Source of the DNA: Haliotis asinina
Taxonomy: Eukaryota > Mollusca > Gastropoda > Lepetellida > Haliotidae
Reading direction: 5' to 3'
Assembly (NCBI RefSeq): GCF_037392515.1
Contig: NC_090290.1
Span: 1,293,478 to 1,357,477 of the forward strand
Length of the DNA: 64,000 nucleotides
In this document: in pieces, positions 1 to 13,500 of the stretch
Layout: each line of letters begins with the position of its first letter
Position numbering within the stretch: the first letter of the stretch is position 1
Made by a program: the position numbers and the translations under genes
Notes under the pieces: generated by a model
What the model saw: only the letters and a program-made list of their open reading frames with translations
The model's database searches: none
What the model was told of the DNA's origin: nothing

Positions 1-1070
1 CCGTCCCTGTTAAAGTGACCCCGGTCGGCCAGCGTGCAGTGTGGATTAAGAAACGAAAGCCTCAGTAAAACATATCTCAAGCGACGAATGAAAAATGCTT
101 TCAACTTAAATCAGGCTGCCGAGGCTTTGGGGTGAAACTATGTAAAACCGTCCACGCCCACCTCATCGCCATGTGGTCGCTCGGGTAGCCCCGTGGTGTA
201 GGTCCACACGAGTTTTGACTTAAGATAAAATGTAGGTTACTTTCAATATCGAAATAGCCAATGGACGCGTGCCACTTTAACACTTATCACTTTTAAAATT
301 TCACTTATCAGTTTCCACAAATTCTGTTTTTGTTGGATTAAACATCAATGACATTATCATTGGGACTGGATAAAACAGTTGAATATTAACTCGAACTTTT
401 GATTTATCTTACAGCTTTAAAAACCCAAGGGTTTTACATAGAAGACTTGTATTTAAAATATATCATGATATATAAGAGAAGTTTATAGTACGACACCGGG
501 GACGTGGGCGAAAACCGAGAGACTCGTTAATTTACGCCTGGATCTGACTTGCCATAACAGGAACAATTGTATTCATAAAAACAGGAAAAACGAAAACAAC
601 AACATCCAACCCGCTCCTTCCTCTCTCATCTATCACATGTCAAATATGCTTCATTAATGTTCATCCAATCGATCGCTCATTTCGCTAGTCTGTGGTCGTT
701 ACTCCTCCGCGTGAAGAACCTGATATCCAGACAGTACATCATGTAACGAACAACCATGCATTTTCTGTCTGCCACTTTAATGGGCTACGATTGTAAGGAC
801 TAGCACAGGGATAACTACCATGGAGAATTTTATCCCAGCTGTGGTCACTACACACTTCACACAGGAACAGTCTGACCTTTAGGGAAATACTTGGCACAAA
901 CCAATCCATGCTGAATCCCCAAATGTCGAAATGGTTGTCGACGACAAAACGTTTGAAAAATGAAACGCTGAACCAAAACATAACGTTACAGTCGACGTCG
1001 GCAGTGAATCTCGATTTATAAACGCACCCTACATGACATGTACGTGCATCATGGAATTGTATACAATCGG
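1..1070. other. Left-end sequence without recognised features
   Basis: AT-rich sequence with only short ORFs in several frames. I see no protein family motif, RNA gene or tandem repeat. The longest ORF (739-981, - strand) has no recognisable motif and is probably chance. Confidence 0.5.
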
Positions 1071-1075
1071 TAGTT

Positions 1076-1250
1076 TACAAGGATGGACATCACAGCATGA
1101 GGTGGCAAGGCACTTCAGCGTGTCCAGACAGACCATCTCTAACATTAGGACCCATCTCTAACATTCGGATACAATACTTGGTCATGTCGACCCTAGAGTT
1201 ACCATCTCAGCCAATGATCTCTACATCCGGTTGAAACATCTTTGCGCATA
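1076..1250 (+). mobile_element. Decayed Tc1-like transposase fragment
   Basis: Around 1090-1145 the + strand reads SQHEVARHFSVSRQTISNIR, the form of the N-terminal helix-turn-helix of Tc1/mariner transposases (glutamine or glutamate, V-A-x-x-F, V-S-x-x-T-I). About 20 codons later come VDPRVTIS and ND-LYIRLKHL, resembling the linker and second DNA-binding helix that follow in Tc1 proteins. No catalytic DDE domain and no terminal repeats are visible, and a short direct repeat (cccatctctaacatt) interrupts it. It is a fossil lying about 270 bp upstream of the ACMSD start codon. The call rests on pattern recognition only. Confidence 0.5.
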
Positions 1251-1514
1251 CAACATGGCCGCATCATCCACAACAATCCCAATCCCTGGACTGAGCTGAA
1301 TACACAAACTTATATGTTTTACGTCAGTGGCCTTTTTGTCACAGCACATTAGCTTGTGCACAGTATTTACTGGGGAGAATCCAGGTGTGTCGAAAAACAG
1401 GTCACGGTGACCCAGATACCGCCACACCTCCACTAACAAGGATTTTGATTGGTTACTGCCGTCGCGACCTGCGATGACATCTGGGTCAACAGACGAGAGG
1501 GGAGAACTAGGAGC

Positions 1515-1571
1515 ATGAAAATCGACATTCACACTCACATTTTGCCAGAAAATTGGCCAAATTTGAAAGAG
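1515..1571 (+). CDS. ACMSD: ACMSD exon 1 (start codon, HxH metal site)
   Basis: Nineteen codons, [19 protein letters not shown], ending in phase 0 before donor GTAGGT. It contains the first two zinc ligands H6 and H8 of the amidohydrolase fold. An antisense ORF across this exon is a shadow. Confidence 0.93.
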
Positions 1572-4500
1572 GTAGGTCTGAAACTTGACGCACTGTGGTT
1601 TGGCGATGTGTCTTGACATTTCTGGGAATACTGACAGTGTTTGTATCACCGGGAATCACTGGGAGTGTGACTTGATCTAAATGCTGAGTACATGCAGTAG
1701 CATGAAGTCTCACACAGTCAGTGACGGTGTTCAGCACTGTAAAAACTTTATTGAAAGACAGTTTTATAAAGAGTCGATACACCGCCTTTGAGCATGTTTT
1801 AAGCCTAACACCCCATTGTGGCCAGAATTTGTTTTTCGTTTCCTTGTCGCAAATATTCATGTGTGTAGCGGCATTCCCACTTTTCCACCTGTTCCGCGTT
1901 GGCTTCGCTGCGGCTAGGCGACGCTACATTTGTCAACAGGTGTTTATAGCTGGGTCGATCAGTCGCCTCCACTTATCTATTGTTTAGATAATGGCGTTAT
2001 GTTCAGTAATGATGAGCAAACGCTTTATCCACAAGGCTACCTCATCGTACCATGTCAGGAGTACATTAGGAATACAGTCATGTAAGTTTAATTGTTTGGG
2101 TGGACTAATGGTTAAATTAATCACAAGAAAACGCCACTGTGAGGTACATGTTGCAGCGCTATGGTTACGGAGGGTTCATCCAGCTGGATCATCACTGTGC
2201 TGGCAAGGCCAGGATGATGAAGGATGGGAAGTTGTTCCGGGTGATTGATGACAACTGTTGGTGTCCGGAATCTCGCATCAAAGAAATGGATGCTACAGGT
2301 CAGGTCACCACGAAAACCTAGTTGTCATCCTGCAGGTGATAAACATTCCTCTGCATTTAGGAGGAATGTGAGTGTACTGAGGGAAACAAACAAGTTACGT
2401 CATTATGGCAGTGGTGCTTTATTAGTGTTCGCGGATTTATGTCCTAAGTGCAAAATATGTGAAAATATAAAGAAGCAGATATAGGAATGCCTGTACTCTC
2501 ATGTGTCCCTGTTTTTCTTTTCCTCAGTATGTTTTCATTCAAAGCTTTGTTATATTATTAAGTTATCATGGTTGCTCTAGTTACGCAACTGCCATATAGA
2601 TGGAATACTGCTGACTGTGTCATAAAACTAAACTCACTCACTCACTATACAGCTGCCGTATAGCTGGAATATTGCTGAGTGCAGCATAAAAATAAACTCC
2701 CTCAATCTGGTTATACAATGTAATTCTCATTCACATGTAGAATGACCTAAACTGTGTTTTGATGACACAATTAATCTGACATATCTCAAAAATGTCATGA
2801 TGAAAATATACTCAAGAGCTGAACAAACCAAAACATGGTCTCTTTCTTGTTGATCATTCTGTGATAATTTGATTTTTATCATATGGTCAAACCAATTTTA
2901 TTTCTTGTTTTACGGATTTTTGTCCTTTGAAAACCTAAAGCAGGGAAAAAAAAGTATAAATATAATTTCCAATCAAAGGAATATTCCTTCTAAGTACACA
3001 AAGTATTTTACTGATGGCAGTTATGAAGTGAATATGTGTAAATAAACAACCTAAAAAAGTATTTTCTTGTGAGTTTTTAGCCAAAGAAAACATTAGGATA
3101 TTACTTTTTGAGAAGAGAAAATTAATTTATATTTTTTTTCTTATTCTTGAAAAAATTCGGCAGGCGGATCGGTAAAAGAAGATATAAAATTGATCTGGCC
3201 TGAAATGCCAAATTGAAATTGTCAGAGTAAGAATCAAATGATGGTACTATTGAATAGATAGAGAAATGTCAATAAAATATGATCATAAGTTTGTCTGAAA
3301 TCAAATTCAAAATAGCTGGTTATAAAATATCAACCAAGGATCCCTTTTAAAAAAACAACTTTGAAATATTAAATTAAGTTTTGACTTTATAACTGCCACA
3401 GGGCTTGTATCGCTGATGCTTCATTATATGTGTATGGATGTCAGTGTATGCACGCAGGACCCAGGACATATTATTTTCAGCAATACAAGCCCCTGTGATT
3501 ATCGCCACATAGTGAAGAGATCTGGAAACACTTTTTAAATTTTGTGAGCAGTCCAGTATTTGTTGTATGACAAACCTGGTATTTATTTCAGAAGTGTGGT
3601 AATTATTTTCAGGAGTTGATGTTCAAGCTCTGTCCACTGTGCCTGTCATGTTCAGCTACTGGGTAAAACAATCTTCAGTATATTAGCATGTTCAAGATCT
3701 GATGCGATTCTTGGTTCAAAGCGTACCGTAGCAACCAGTGGCAGTATAGAGACATAAAGATCATGGTACATACTGTGTGACAATAGATATTGTATAATCC
3801 TGTCTTCTCCCGGCATATCACTGGTATCCATTATATCAGTATTGAGCAATGCCACTTTGGAGCGATGCATAGTTAAAGTTCCTCTCCGGACAATATCATG
3901 CTCTATATATCATGTGATCAAATGTCAACTAATCAAAATTCATGTTTAATTTTTAACAGTAATAATTTATTTCATCATTCAAAACAGGCTTCCATTGGAA
4001 ATGTCATCTATCACTTCAGACCATTAACATAGAGAGGAAGGATGCCATAAGGTCTAATGTAATAGTTTAAAATCCAGACTAAACCATGATGTAAAGTCAT
4101 ATGACATGCTTCTTTTCTTTGTTGATTTCACTGAAGTTTGTTAGCTGTTCTTCATATGCACAAGATGCTGATTTCCAAACAAGAATGTTTTAAGAATGAT
4201 TTCGGATGATTAAATGAAATCACACCCTGCAGTTGTGTCTTTTGATTTGGAATATATGAAAAAATGAACTATAAGAATTTAGAACTCATGTGCATCATTA
4301 AGCTTCTGAGGTTAGAAGCTTTATTGGCAAATCTACATGTATTTGATTTCCAAACGTATCTGGTTGACATTTTCTATTAAATCTGTTAAATGTCAAACAT
4401 GCTTTCTGTTCTGATGTTAGAACCCTCATAAGTGATGTTCCACATAGGCAAAGCCAGAAGACACTCTTGACCTGTGCATGATCCTCAATGATGGAATAGC

Positions 4501-7500
4501 TGACATCGTCAAAAAGTATCCGAAGAGGTTTACAGGGCTGGCAACATTGCCCATGCAGGCGCCGGAGTTAGCAGTACAGGAACTGATCCGTTGTAGGACA
4601 GAGTTAGGTGAGCGAGTTAGGTGGTGCCAGTGGTGTTGATATTTTAGTCATGTCAGTGATGGTTGCAGTGGGATGAAGAACTGGCACCAGACACTGGTTC
4701 ACCCATGTAGAGAATCAACCCCCTGCCTCAAGTTTCAACAGTCTTCATTATGAAGATCATGATATCTGTCATGAGTGAATTGATGTTGTATTTGATGAGA
4801 CAATTATGATATTATTTCAGCAAGTTTCAGCATAATTTGCACAATAAAAGTGTGTCATAGTATATGATAAGAACCAGTGGTTCTTGTCCTCCTGACCAGA
4901 TATGTTTAAATGGTTAAAATCTTGACTCATTTACTTTTGTTGTCAATTTAACAACCTCAGGAAATCAAATTGCACCATTTGAATCACTCAATTTTGTTAC
5001 ACACTGACTTAAATGGGCCAAAATCCAGAAACTGAACAGTCAAATGAAAAATAACAGGGAAGCCTAGGTATTTGGTTCTGAAGTATACTGGATCTTCCTA
5101 GTACTCATAATCCCTCTGTTTGCTGAAGGTTTTCATGGTGTTCAGATCGGATCCCATGTCAATGACTGGAACCTAGATGCTCCTGAGCTGCAGCCAGTAT
5201 TTGCTGTGAGTTGAGTGTTTGATTCTGTAGCTTTAACAGCAAAATGTGGAAAAACCATCTGAATACTAAACGCATAGCCTTATCATTATGAAGCTCTCCC
5301 ACTATGTGAACTCTCAGATAAGACATCACCCTTGAATAATATGACATCACCCTTGAATATTATGACATCACCCTTGAATGTTACGACACCACTCAGTAAT
5401 TCTATAACATGGCTATATACTGTAATGATACCATGGACGATGTTACACCATTACAAGATAACATGTAATTGAACTTGCCTTGTTTGCAGAATATGTGAAG
5501 AAGCAAGCGAAAAAGCCAAAGTATGTCTGAAAAATTGTGATCAAGCTTACAGTGTTCATTCCACCAAGCCAAACCTGCACATTTGATAAATATTGTTTTG
5601 AGAATAATAAGAAAAATAATCATATCATATGAAGTGAAAAGCTTCTCATTGCAGCCCGCAATAATTTTCTTTCACATCAGCTCAGTCCTGTGTTCCGTTT
5701 GTCACTTTTCTTGTAGCTAGGGTCTTTAAGCTATCTGAAGTCTTTCTGAAGTATTGAAGTCTGTATTCTCTATGATCCGAAATTATACATGTGAAATTTC
5801 TCATTTGTTTTCAGGCAGCTGAAGAACATGACTGTTCTATCTTTGTCCACCCCTGGGACATGGAGCAGGGAGGACGAATGAGCAAGTACTGGTTACCATG
5901 GCTTGTAGGTAGGTCAGCACTGGTTACTATGGCTTGTAGGGAGGTCAGTACTGGCAACCATGGCTTGTAGGAAGGTCAGAGCTAGTTACTATGGCTTGTG
6001 GAAAGGTCAGTACTGGTTACTATGGCTTGTCTGCAGTTCTTTTTGAAAGTTCTTTTAGCGCCAAGAGAGCTTCGAAAATCCAGGCCCAGGTTTGTAAGAT
6101 GCTCAGTAAACTAGTTATTTGGTTTCTCAATGAGGCCAAAGCTTGCACTAGGTACATGACATAGGACCAGACACTGTGTGAATCGTAACATACCTTTAAT
6201 CCAGCAAAGTAACAATAACAACATCTGGTATCTTCAGGAATGCCAGCGGAAACAACAACAGCCATCTGCTGTATGCTGTTTGGTGGAGTGTTGGAGCGGT
6301 TTCCAAAGCTCAAAGTCTGCTTTGCTCACGGAGGTAATTATCGCAGGACACTAAACGTCATAAACCACAACAAACCTATTGCCTCACCCTTATGTCAGTC
6401 CTGACTGCCCGAGACAAGTCAAAGCTTCTGGTGGATGGTCTAAGCTTACAGCTAGCCAGCCTGATGGGTCTAGAACATTTAGATGTTCCATACATCTGAG
6501 TGAATTCACCATGTCTTGGTGTCTGGTCTGGTTAAATCTATATTGGGCTGCAAACTTTTTTGAAGTTACCAGCCCTGATGTCTGGCTGGGTTTTGGGGTT
6601 ATTTCAGACATTGGCATCAGTCATGACTAGAGAACAGCTAGCCATGGACACATGCATTCACGTAAACATCTTGAACATGATATGAAGCCCCACTGTGTCA
6701 TAAACTCGTGAGAGTTTTTCTTTACATTAATTTAGGTGGAGCCTTTCCCTATACAGTGGGCAGGATAGAACATGGTTTCAATGTCCGACCAGATCTTTGT
6801 GCCACCGAAAACAGTGTCAAGCCTCGCAAGTATCTGGGAAAGTTTTACACAGATGCCCTGGTACATGATGCACGGTCCCTGGAGCTCCTAGTTGATGTTA
6901 TGGGCAAGGTGTGTATATTAGACTGACCTGAGAGTTGAAGGAAAACAAAGTTCTGTGGACAGTCTACTTCTATACTGCAATAAGTGTGACTTTTCGGTGT
7001 AGGTACCAACACCATGATCAAGCAGTGAAGGCCTATTGTGAATAAGTGGCACATGGGCCCTTGAGTCCCAGGTAGATGCAGATGGTACATGGGCCCTAGA
7101 GGCCCAGGTTGATGTAGATGGTACATGGGCCCTCGAGGCCCAGGTTGATGTAGATGGTACATGGACCCTAGAGGCCCAGGTTGATGTAGATGGTACATGG
7201 GCCCTCGAGGTCCAGGTTGATGTAGATGGTACATGGACTCTTGAGGCCCAGGTTGATGTAGATGATACACAGACTCTTGAGGCCAAGGTTGATGTAGATG
7301 GTACATGGGCCCTAATGGCCCAGGTTGATGTCGATGTTACATGGACTCTTGAGGCCCAGCTTGATGTAGATGGTACATGGGCCCTAGAGGCCCAGGTTGA
7401 TGTAGATGGTACATGGGCCCTTGAGGCCCAAGTTGATGTAGATGGTACATGGGCCCTAGAGGTCCAGGTTGATGTAGATGGTACATGGGCTCTTGAGGCC

Positions 7501-10500
7501 CAGGTTGATGTAGATGATACACAGACTCTTGAGGCCCAGGTTGATGTCGATGTTACATGGACTCTTGAGGCCCAGCTTGATGTAGATGGTACATGGGCCC
7601 TAGAGGCCCAGGTTGATGTAGATGGTACATGGGCCCTAGAGGCCCAGGTTGATGTAGATGATACATGGACTCTTGAGGCCGAGGTTGATGTAGATGGTAC
7701 ATGGGCCCTAGAGGCCCAGGTTGATGTAGATGTTACATGGACTCTTGAGGCCCAGCTTGATGTAGATGTTACATGGACTCTTGAGGCCCAGCTTGATGTA
7801 GATGTTACATGGGCCCTAGAGGCCCAAGTTGATGTAGATGTTACATGGGCCCTAGAGGCCCAGGTTGATGTAGATGTTACATGGACTCTTGAGGTCCAGG
7901 TTGATGTAGATGTTACATGGGCCCTAGAGGCCCAGGTTGATGTAGATGTTACATGGGCCCTAGAGGCCAAGGTTGATGTAGATGGTACATCGGCCCTAGA
8001 GGTCCAGGTTGATGTAGATGGTACATGGGCTCTTGAGGCCCAAGTTGATGTAGATGGTACATGGGCCCTTGAGGCCCAAGTTGATGTAGATGGTACATGG
8101 ACTCTTGAGGCCCAAGTTGATGTAGATGGTACATGGGCCCTTGAGGCCCAAGTTGACGTAGATGGTACATGGGCCCTAGAGGCCCAGGTTGATGTAGATG
8201 GTACATGGGCCCTAGAGGCCCAGGTTGATGTAGATGTTACATGGACTCTTGAGGCCCAGGTTGATGTAGATGGTACATGGGCCCTAGAGGCCCAGGTTGA
8301 TGTAGATGGTACATGGGCCCTAATGGCCCAGGTTGATGTAGATGGTACATGGACCCTAGAGGCCCAGGTTGATGTAGATGGTACATGGGCCCTAGAGGCC
8401 CAGGTTGATATAGATGGTACATGGACTCTTGAGGTCCAGGTTGATGTAGATGGTACATGGGCCCTAGAGGCCCAGGTTGATGTAGATGGTACATGGGCCC
8501 TAATGGCCCAGGTTGATGTAGATGGTACATGGACCCTAGAGGTCCAGGTTGATGTAGATGGTACATGGGCTCTTGAGGCCCAAGTTGATGTAGATGGTAC
8601 ATGGGTCCTAGAGGCCCAGGTTGATGTAGATGGTACATGGGCCCTAGAGGCCCAGGTTGATGTAGATGGTGCATGGGCCCTAATGGCCCAGGTTGATGTA
8701 GATGTTACATGGACTCTTGAGGCCCAGGTTGATGTAGATGTTACATGGACTCTTGAGGCCCAGGTTGATGTAGATGTTACATGGGCCCTAGAGGCCCAGG
8801 TTGATGTAGATGGTACATGGACTCTTGAGGCCCAGGTTGATGTAGATGGTACATGGGCCCTAGAGGTCCAGGTTGATGTAGATGGTACATGGGCTCTTGA
8901 GGCCCAAGTTGATGTAGATGGTACATGGGCCCTAGAGGCCCAGGTTGATGTAGATGTTACATGGGCCCTAGAGGCCCAGGTTGATATAGATGGTACATGG
9001 ACTCTTGAGGCCCAGGTTGATGTAGATGGTACATGGGCCCTAGAGGCCCAGGTTGATGTAGATGGTACATGGGCCCTAATGGCCCAGGTTGATGTAGATG
9101 GTACATGGACCCTAGAGGTCGAGGTTGATGTAGATGGTACATGGGCTCTTGAGGCCCAAGTTGATGTAGATGGTACATGGGCCCTAGAGGCCCAGGTTGA
9201 TGTAGATGGTACATGGGCCCTAGAGGCCCAGGTTGATGTAGATGGTGCATGGGCCCTAATGGCCCAGGTTGATGTAGATGTTACATGGACTTTTGAGGCC
9301 CAGGTTGATGTAGATGTTACATGGGCCCTAGAGGCCCAGGTTGATGTAGATGGTACATGGGCTCTTGAGGCCCAAGTTGATGTAGATGGTACATGGGCCC
9401 TAGAGGTCCAGGTTGATGTAGATGGTACATGGGCTCTTGAGGCCCAAGTTGATGTAGATGACACATGGGCCCTAGAGGCCCAGGTTGATGTAGATGGTAC
9501 ATGGACTCTTGAGGTCCAGGTTGATGTAGATGGTACATGGGCCCTTGAGGCCCAAGTTGATGTAGATGGTACATGGGCCCTAGAGGCCCAGGTTGATGTA
9601 GATGATACATGGACTCTTGAGGCTGAGGTTGATGTAGATGGTACATGGGCCCTAGAGGCCCAGGTTGATGTAGATGTTACATGGACTCTTGAGGCCCAGC
9701 TTGATGTAGATGGTACATGGACTCTTGAGGTCCAGGTTGATGTAGATGGTACATGGGCCCTAGAGGCCCAAGTTGATGTAGATGTTACATGGGCCCTAGA
9801 GGCCCAGGTTGATGTAGATGGTACATGGACTCTTGAGGCCCAAGTTGATGTAGATGTTACATGGGCCCTAGAGGCCCAGGTTGATGTAGATGGTACATGG
9901 GCCCTAGAGGTCCAGCTTGATGTAGATGGTACATGGGCTCTTGAGGCCCAAGTTGATGTAGATGGTACATGGGCCCTTGAGGTCCAAGTTGATGTAGATG
10001 GTACATGGACTCTTGAGGTCCAGGTTGATGTAGATGGTACATGGGCCCTTGAGGCCCAAGTTGATGTAGATGGTACATGGGCCCTAGAGGCCCAGGTTGA
10101 TGTAGATGGTACATGGACTCTTGAGGCCCAGGTTGATGTAGATGTTACATGGACTCTTGAGGCCCAGGTTGATGTAGATGTTACATGGGCCCTAGAGGCC
10201 CAGGTTGATGTAGATGGTACATGGACTCTTGAGGCCCAGGTTGATGTAGATGGTACATGGGCCCTAGAGGTCCAGGTTGATGTAGATGGTTCATGGGCTC
10301 TTGAGGCCCAAGTTGATGTAGATGGTACATGGGCCCTAAAGGCCCAGGTTGATGTAGATGTTACATGGGCCCTAGAGGCCCAGGTTGATATAGATGGTAC
10401 ATGGACTCTTGAGGCCCAGGTTGATGTAGATGGTACATGGGCCCTAGAGGCCCAGGTTGATGTAGATGGTACATGGGCCCTAATGGCCCAGGTTGATGTA

Positions 10501-13500
10501 GATGGTACATGGACCCTAGAGGTCGAGGTTGATGTAGATGGTACATGGGCTCTTGAGGCCCAAGTTGATGTAGATGGTACATGGGCCCTAGAGGCCCAGG
10601 TTGATGTAGATGGTACATGGGCCCTAGAGGCCCAGGTTGATGTAGATGGTTCATGGGCCCTAATGGCCCAGGTTGATGTAGATGGTACATGGACTCTTGA
10701 GGCCCAGGTTGATGTAGATGTTACATGGGCCCTAGAGGCCCAGGTTGATGTAGATGGTACATGGGCTCTTGAGGCCCAAGTTGATGTAGATGGTACATGG
10801 GCCCTAGAGGTCCAGGTTGATGTAGATGGTACATGGGCTCTTGAGGCCCAAGTTGATGTAGATGACACATGGGCCCTAGAGGCCCAGGTTGATGTAGATG
10901 GTACATGGACTCTTGAGGTCCAGGTTGATGTAGATGGTACATGGGCCCTTGAGGCCCAAGTTGATGTAGATGGTACATGGGCCCTAGAGGCCCAGGTTGA
11001 TGTAGATGATACATGGACTCTTGAGGCTGAGGTTGATGTAGATGGTACATGGGCCCTAGAGGCCCAGGTTGATGTAGATGTTACATGGACTCTTGAGGCC
11101 CAGCTTGATGTAGATGTTACATGGACTCTTGAGGTCCAGGTTGATGTAGATGGTACATGGGCCCTAGAGGCCCAAGTTGATGTAGATGTTACATGGGCCC
11201 TAGAGGCCCAGGTTGATGTAGATGGTACATGGACTCTTGAGGCCCAAGTTGATGTAGATGTTACATGGGCCCTAGAGGCCCAGGTTGATGTAGATGGTAC
11301 ATGGGCCCTAGAGGTCCAGCTTGATGTAGATGGTACATGGGCTCTTGAGGCCCAAGTTGATGTAGATGGTACATGGGCCCTTGAGGTCCAAGTTGATGTA
11401 GATGGTACATGGACTCTTGAGGTCCAGGTTGATGTAGATGGTACATGGGCCCTTGAGGCCCAAGTTGATGTAGATGGTACATGGGCCCTAGAGGCCCAGG
11501 TTGATGTAGATGGTACATGGGCCCTAGAGGCCCAGGTTGATGTAGATGGTACATGGACTCTAGAGGCCCAGGTTGATGTAGATGGTACATGGGCCCTAGA
11601 GGTCCAGGTTGATGTAGATGGTACATGGACTCTTGAGGTCCAGGTTGATGTAGATGGTACATGGGCCCTTGAGGCCCAAGTTGATGTAGATGGTACATGG
11701 GCCCTAGAGGCCCAGGTTGATGTAGATGGTACATGGGCCCTAGAGGCCCAGGTTGATGTAGATGATACATGGACTCTTGAGGCCCAGGTTGATGTAGATG
11801 GTACATGGGCCCTAGAGGCCCAGGTTGATGTAGATGGTACATGGGCCCTAATGGCCCAGGTTGACGTAGATGGTACATGGACCCTAGAGGTCCAGGTTGA
11901 TGTAGATGGTACATGGGCCCTTGAGGCCCAAGTTGATGTAGATGTTACATGGGCCCTAGAGGCCCAGGTTGATGTAGATGGTACATGGGCCCTAGAGGCC
12001 CAGGTTGATATAGATGATGCATGGACTCTTGAGGCCCAGGTTGATGTAGATGGTACATGGACTCTTGAGGCCCAGGTTGATGTAGATGGTACATGGGCCC
12101 TAGAGGCCCAGGTTGATGTAGATGGTACATGGACCCTAGAGGTCCAGGTTGATGTAGATGGTGCATGGGCTCTTGAGGCCCAGGTTGATGTAGATGGTAC
12201 ATGGGCCCTAGAGGTCCAGGTTGATGTAGATGGTACATGGGCTCTTGAGGCCCAAGTTGATGTAGATGACACATGGGCCCTAGAGGCCCAGGTTGATGTA
12301 GATGGTACATGGACTCTTGAGGTCCAGGTTGATGTAGATGGTACATGGGCCCTTGAGGCCCAAGTTGATGTAGATGGTACATGGGCCCTAGAGGCCCAGG
12401 TTGATGTAGATGGTACATGGGCTCTTGAGGTCCAAGTTGATGTAGATGGTACATGGGCCCTAGAGGTCCAGGTTGATGTAGATGGTACATGGACTCTTGA
12501 GGCCCAGGTTGATGTAGAGGCCTAGGTTGATGTAGATGGTACATGGACTCTTGAGGCCCAAGTTGATGTAGATGGTACATGGACTCTTGAGGCCCAGGTT
12601 GATGTAGATGTTACATGGACTCTTGAGGCCCAGGTTGATGTAGATGATACATGGGCCCTAGAGGTCCAGGTTGATGTAGATGGTACATGGACTCTTGAGG
12701 CCCAAGTTGAAGTAGATGGTACATGGGCCCTAAAGGCCCAGGTTGATATAGATGTTACATGAACTCTTGAGGCCCAGGTTGATGTAGATGGTACATGAAC
12801 TCTTGAGGCCCAAGTTGATGTAGATGGTACATGGACTCTTGAGGCCCAGCTTGATGTAGATGTTACATGGACTCTTGAGGCCCAGGTTGATGTAGATGAT
12901 GCATGGACTCTTGAGGTCGAGGTTGATGTAGATGGTACATGGACCCTAGAGGTGCAGGTTTATGTAGATGTAACATGGACCCTAGAGTCCCAGGTTGATG
13001 TAGATGGTACATAGGCCCTAGAGGTTCAGGTTCATGTAGATGGTACATGGACCCAAGATGCCCAGGTATTAATTATAGGTTGGTACGTAAGCCCTGCCTG
13101 AGCTTGGTTAGTGTTGTAGATATTGTTGTAGGTATTTTCTGTTGAAAAGGTGCCAGTTGATTATTTCAAACTTGAAAGGGTTGTGATCTTTGCTTGTGTG
13201 TTGTCACAGGAGAGAGTGCTACTTGGGAGTGACTACCCGTTCCCTCTGGGAGAACACCACCCAGGCAAGTTGGTGGAGTCCATGGAGGAATTTGATTCAA
13301 GTCTGAAGGTACTCCAAGTTAAACAAAGTATTTAAAGACAGAATCTTTACACCATGAGTCAATTTATAGAAGATGTAATAAACCAACTCAAACAATTGCT
13401 AATTTATTATTGCAGCCAAACAAACTGTGTATCAGTGGCTCTATCTCAACAACATATAAGGGGTAGTGAGATCCGGATTCAATATCCACATGGATATAAT

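Noticed and set aside
1221..1649. 142-codon - ORF over ACMSD exon 1
   Set aside because: It is antisense to a confirmed coding exon and has no recognisable motif.
7315..12525. 1,736-codon + strand ORF and 1,784-codon - strand ORF (6918-12272) as giant repeat proteins
   Set aside because: Both come from one 36-bp minisatellite with length divisible by 3; flanking ACMSD exons splice across it with good sites and intact protein.
7048..13068. CRISPR-like array
   Set aside because: Units are contiguous 36-mers without distinct spacers, in an animal intron.
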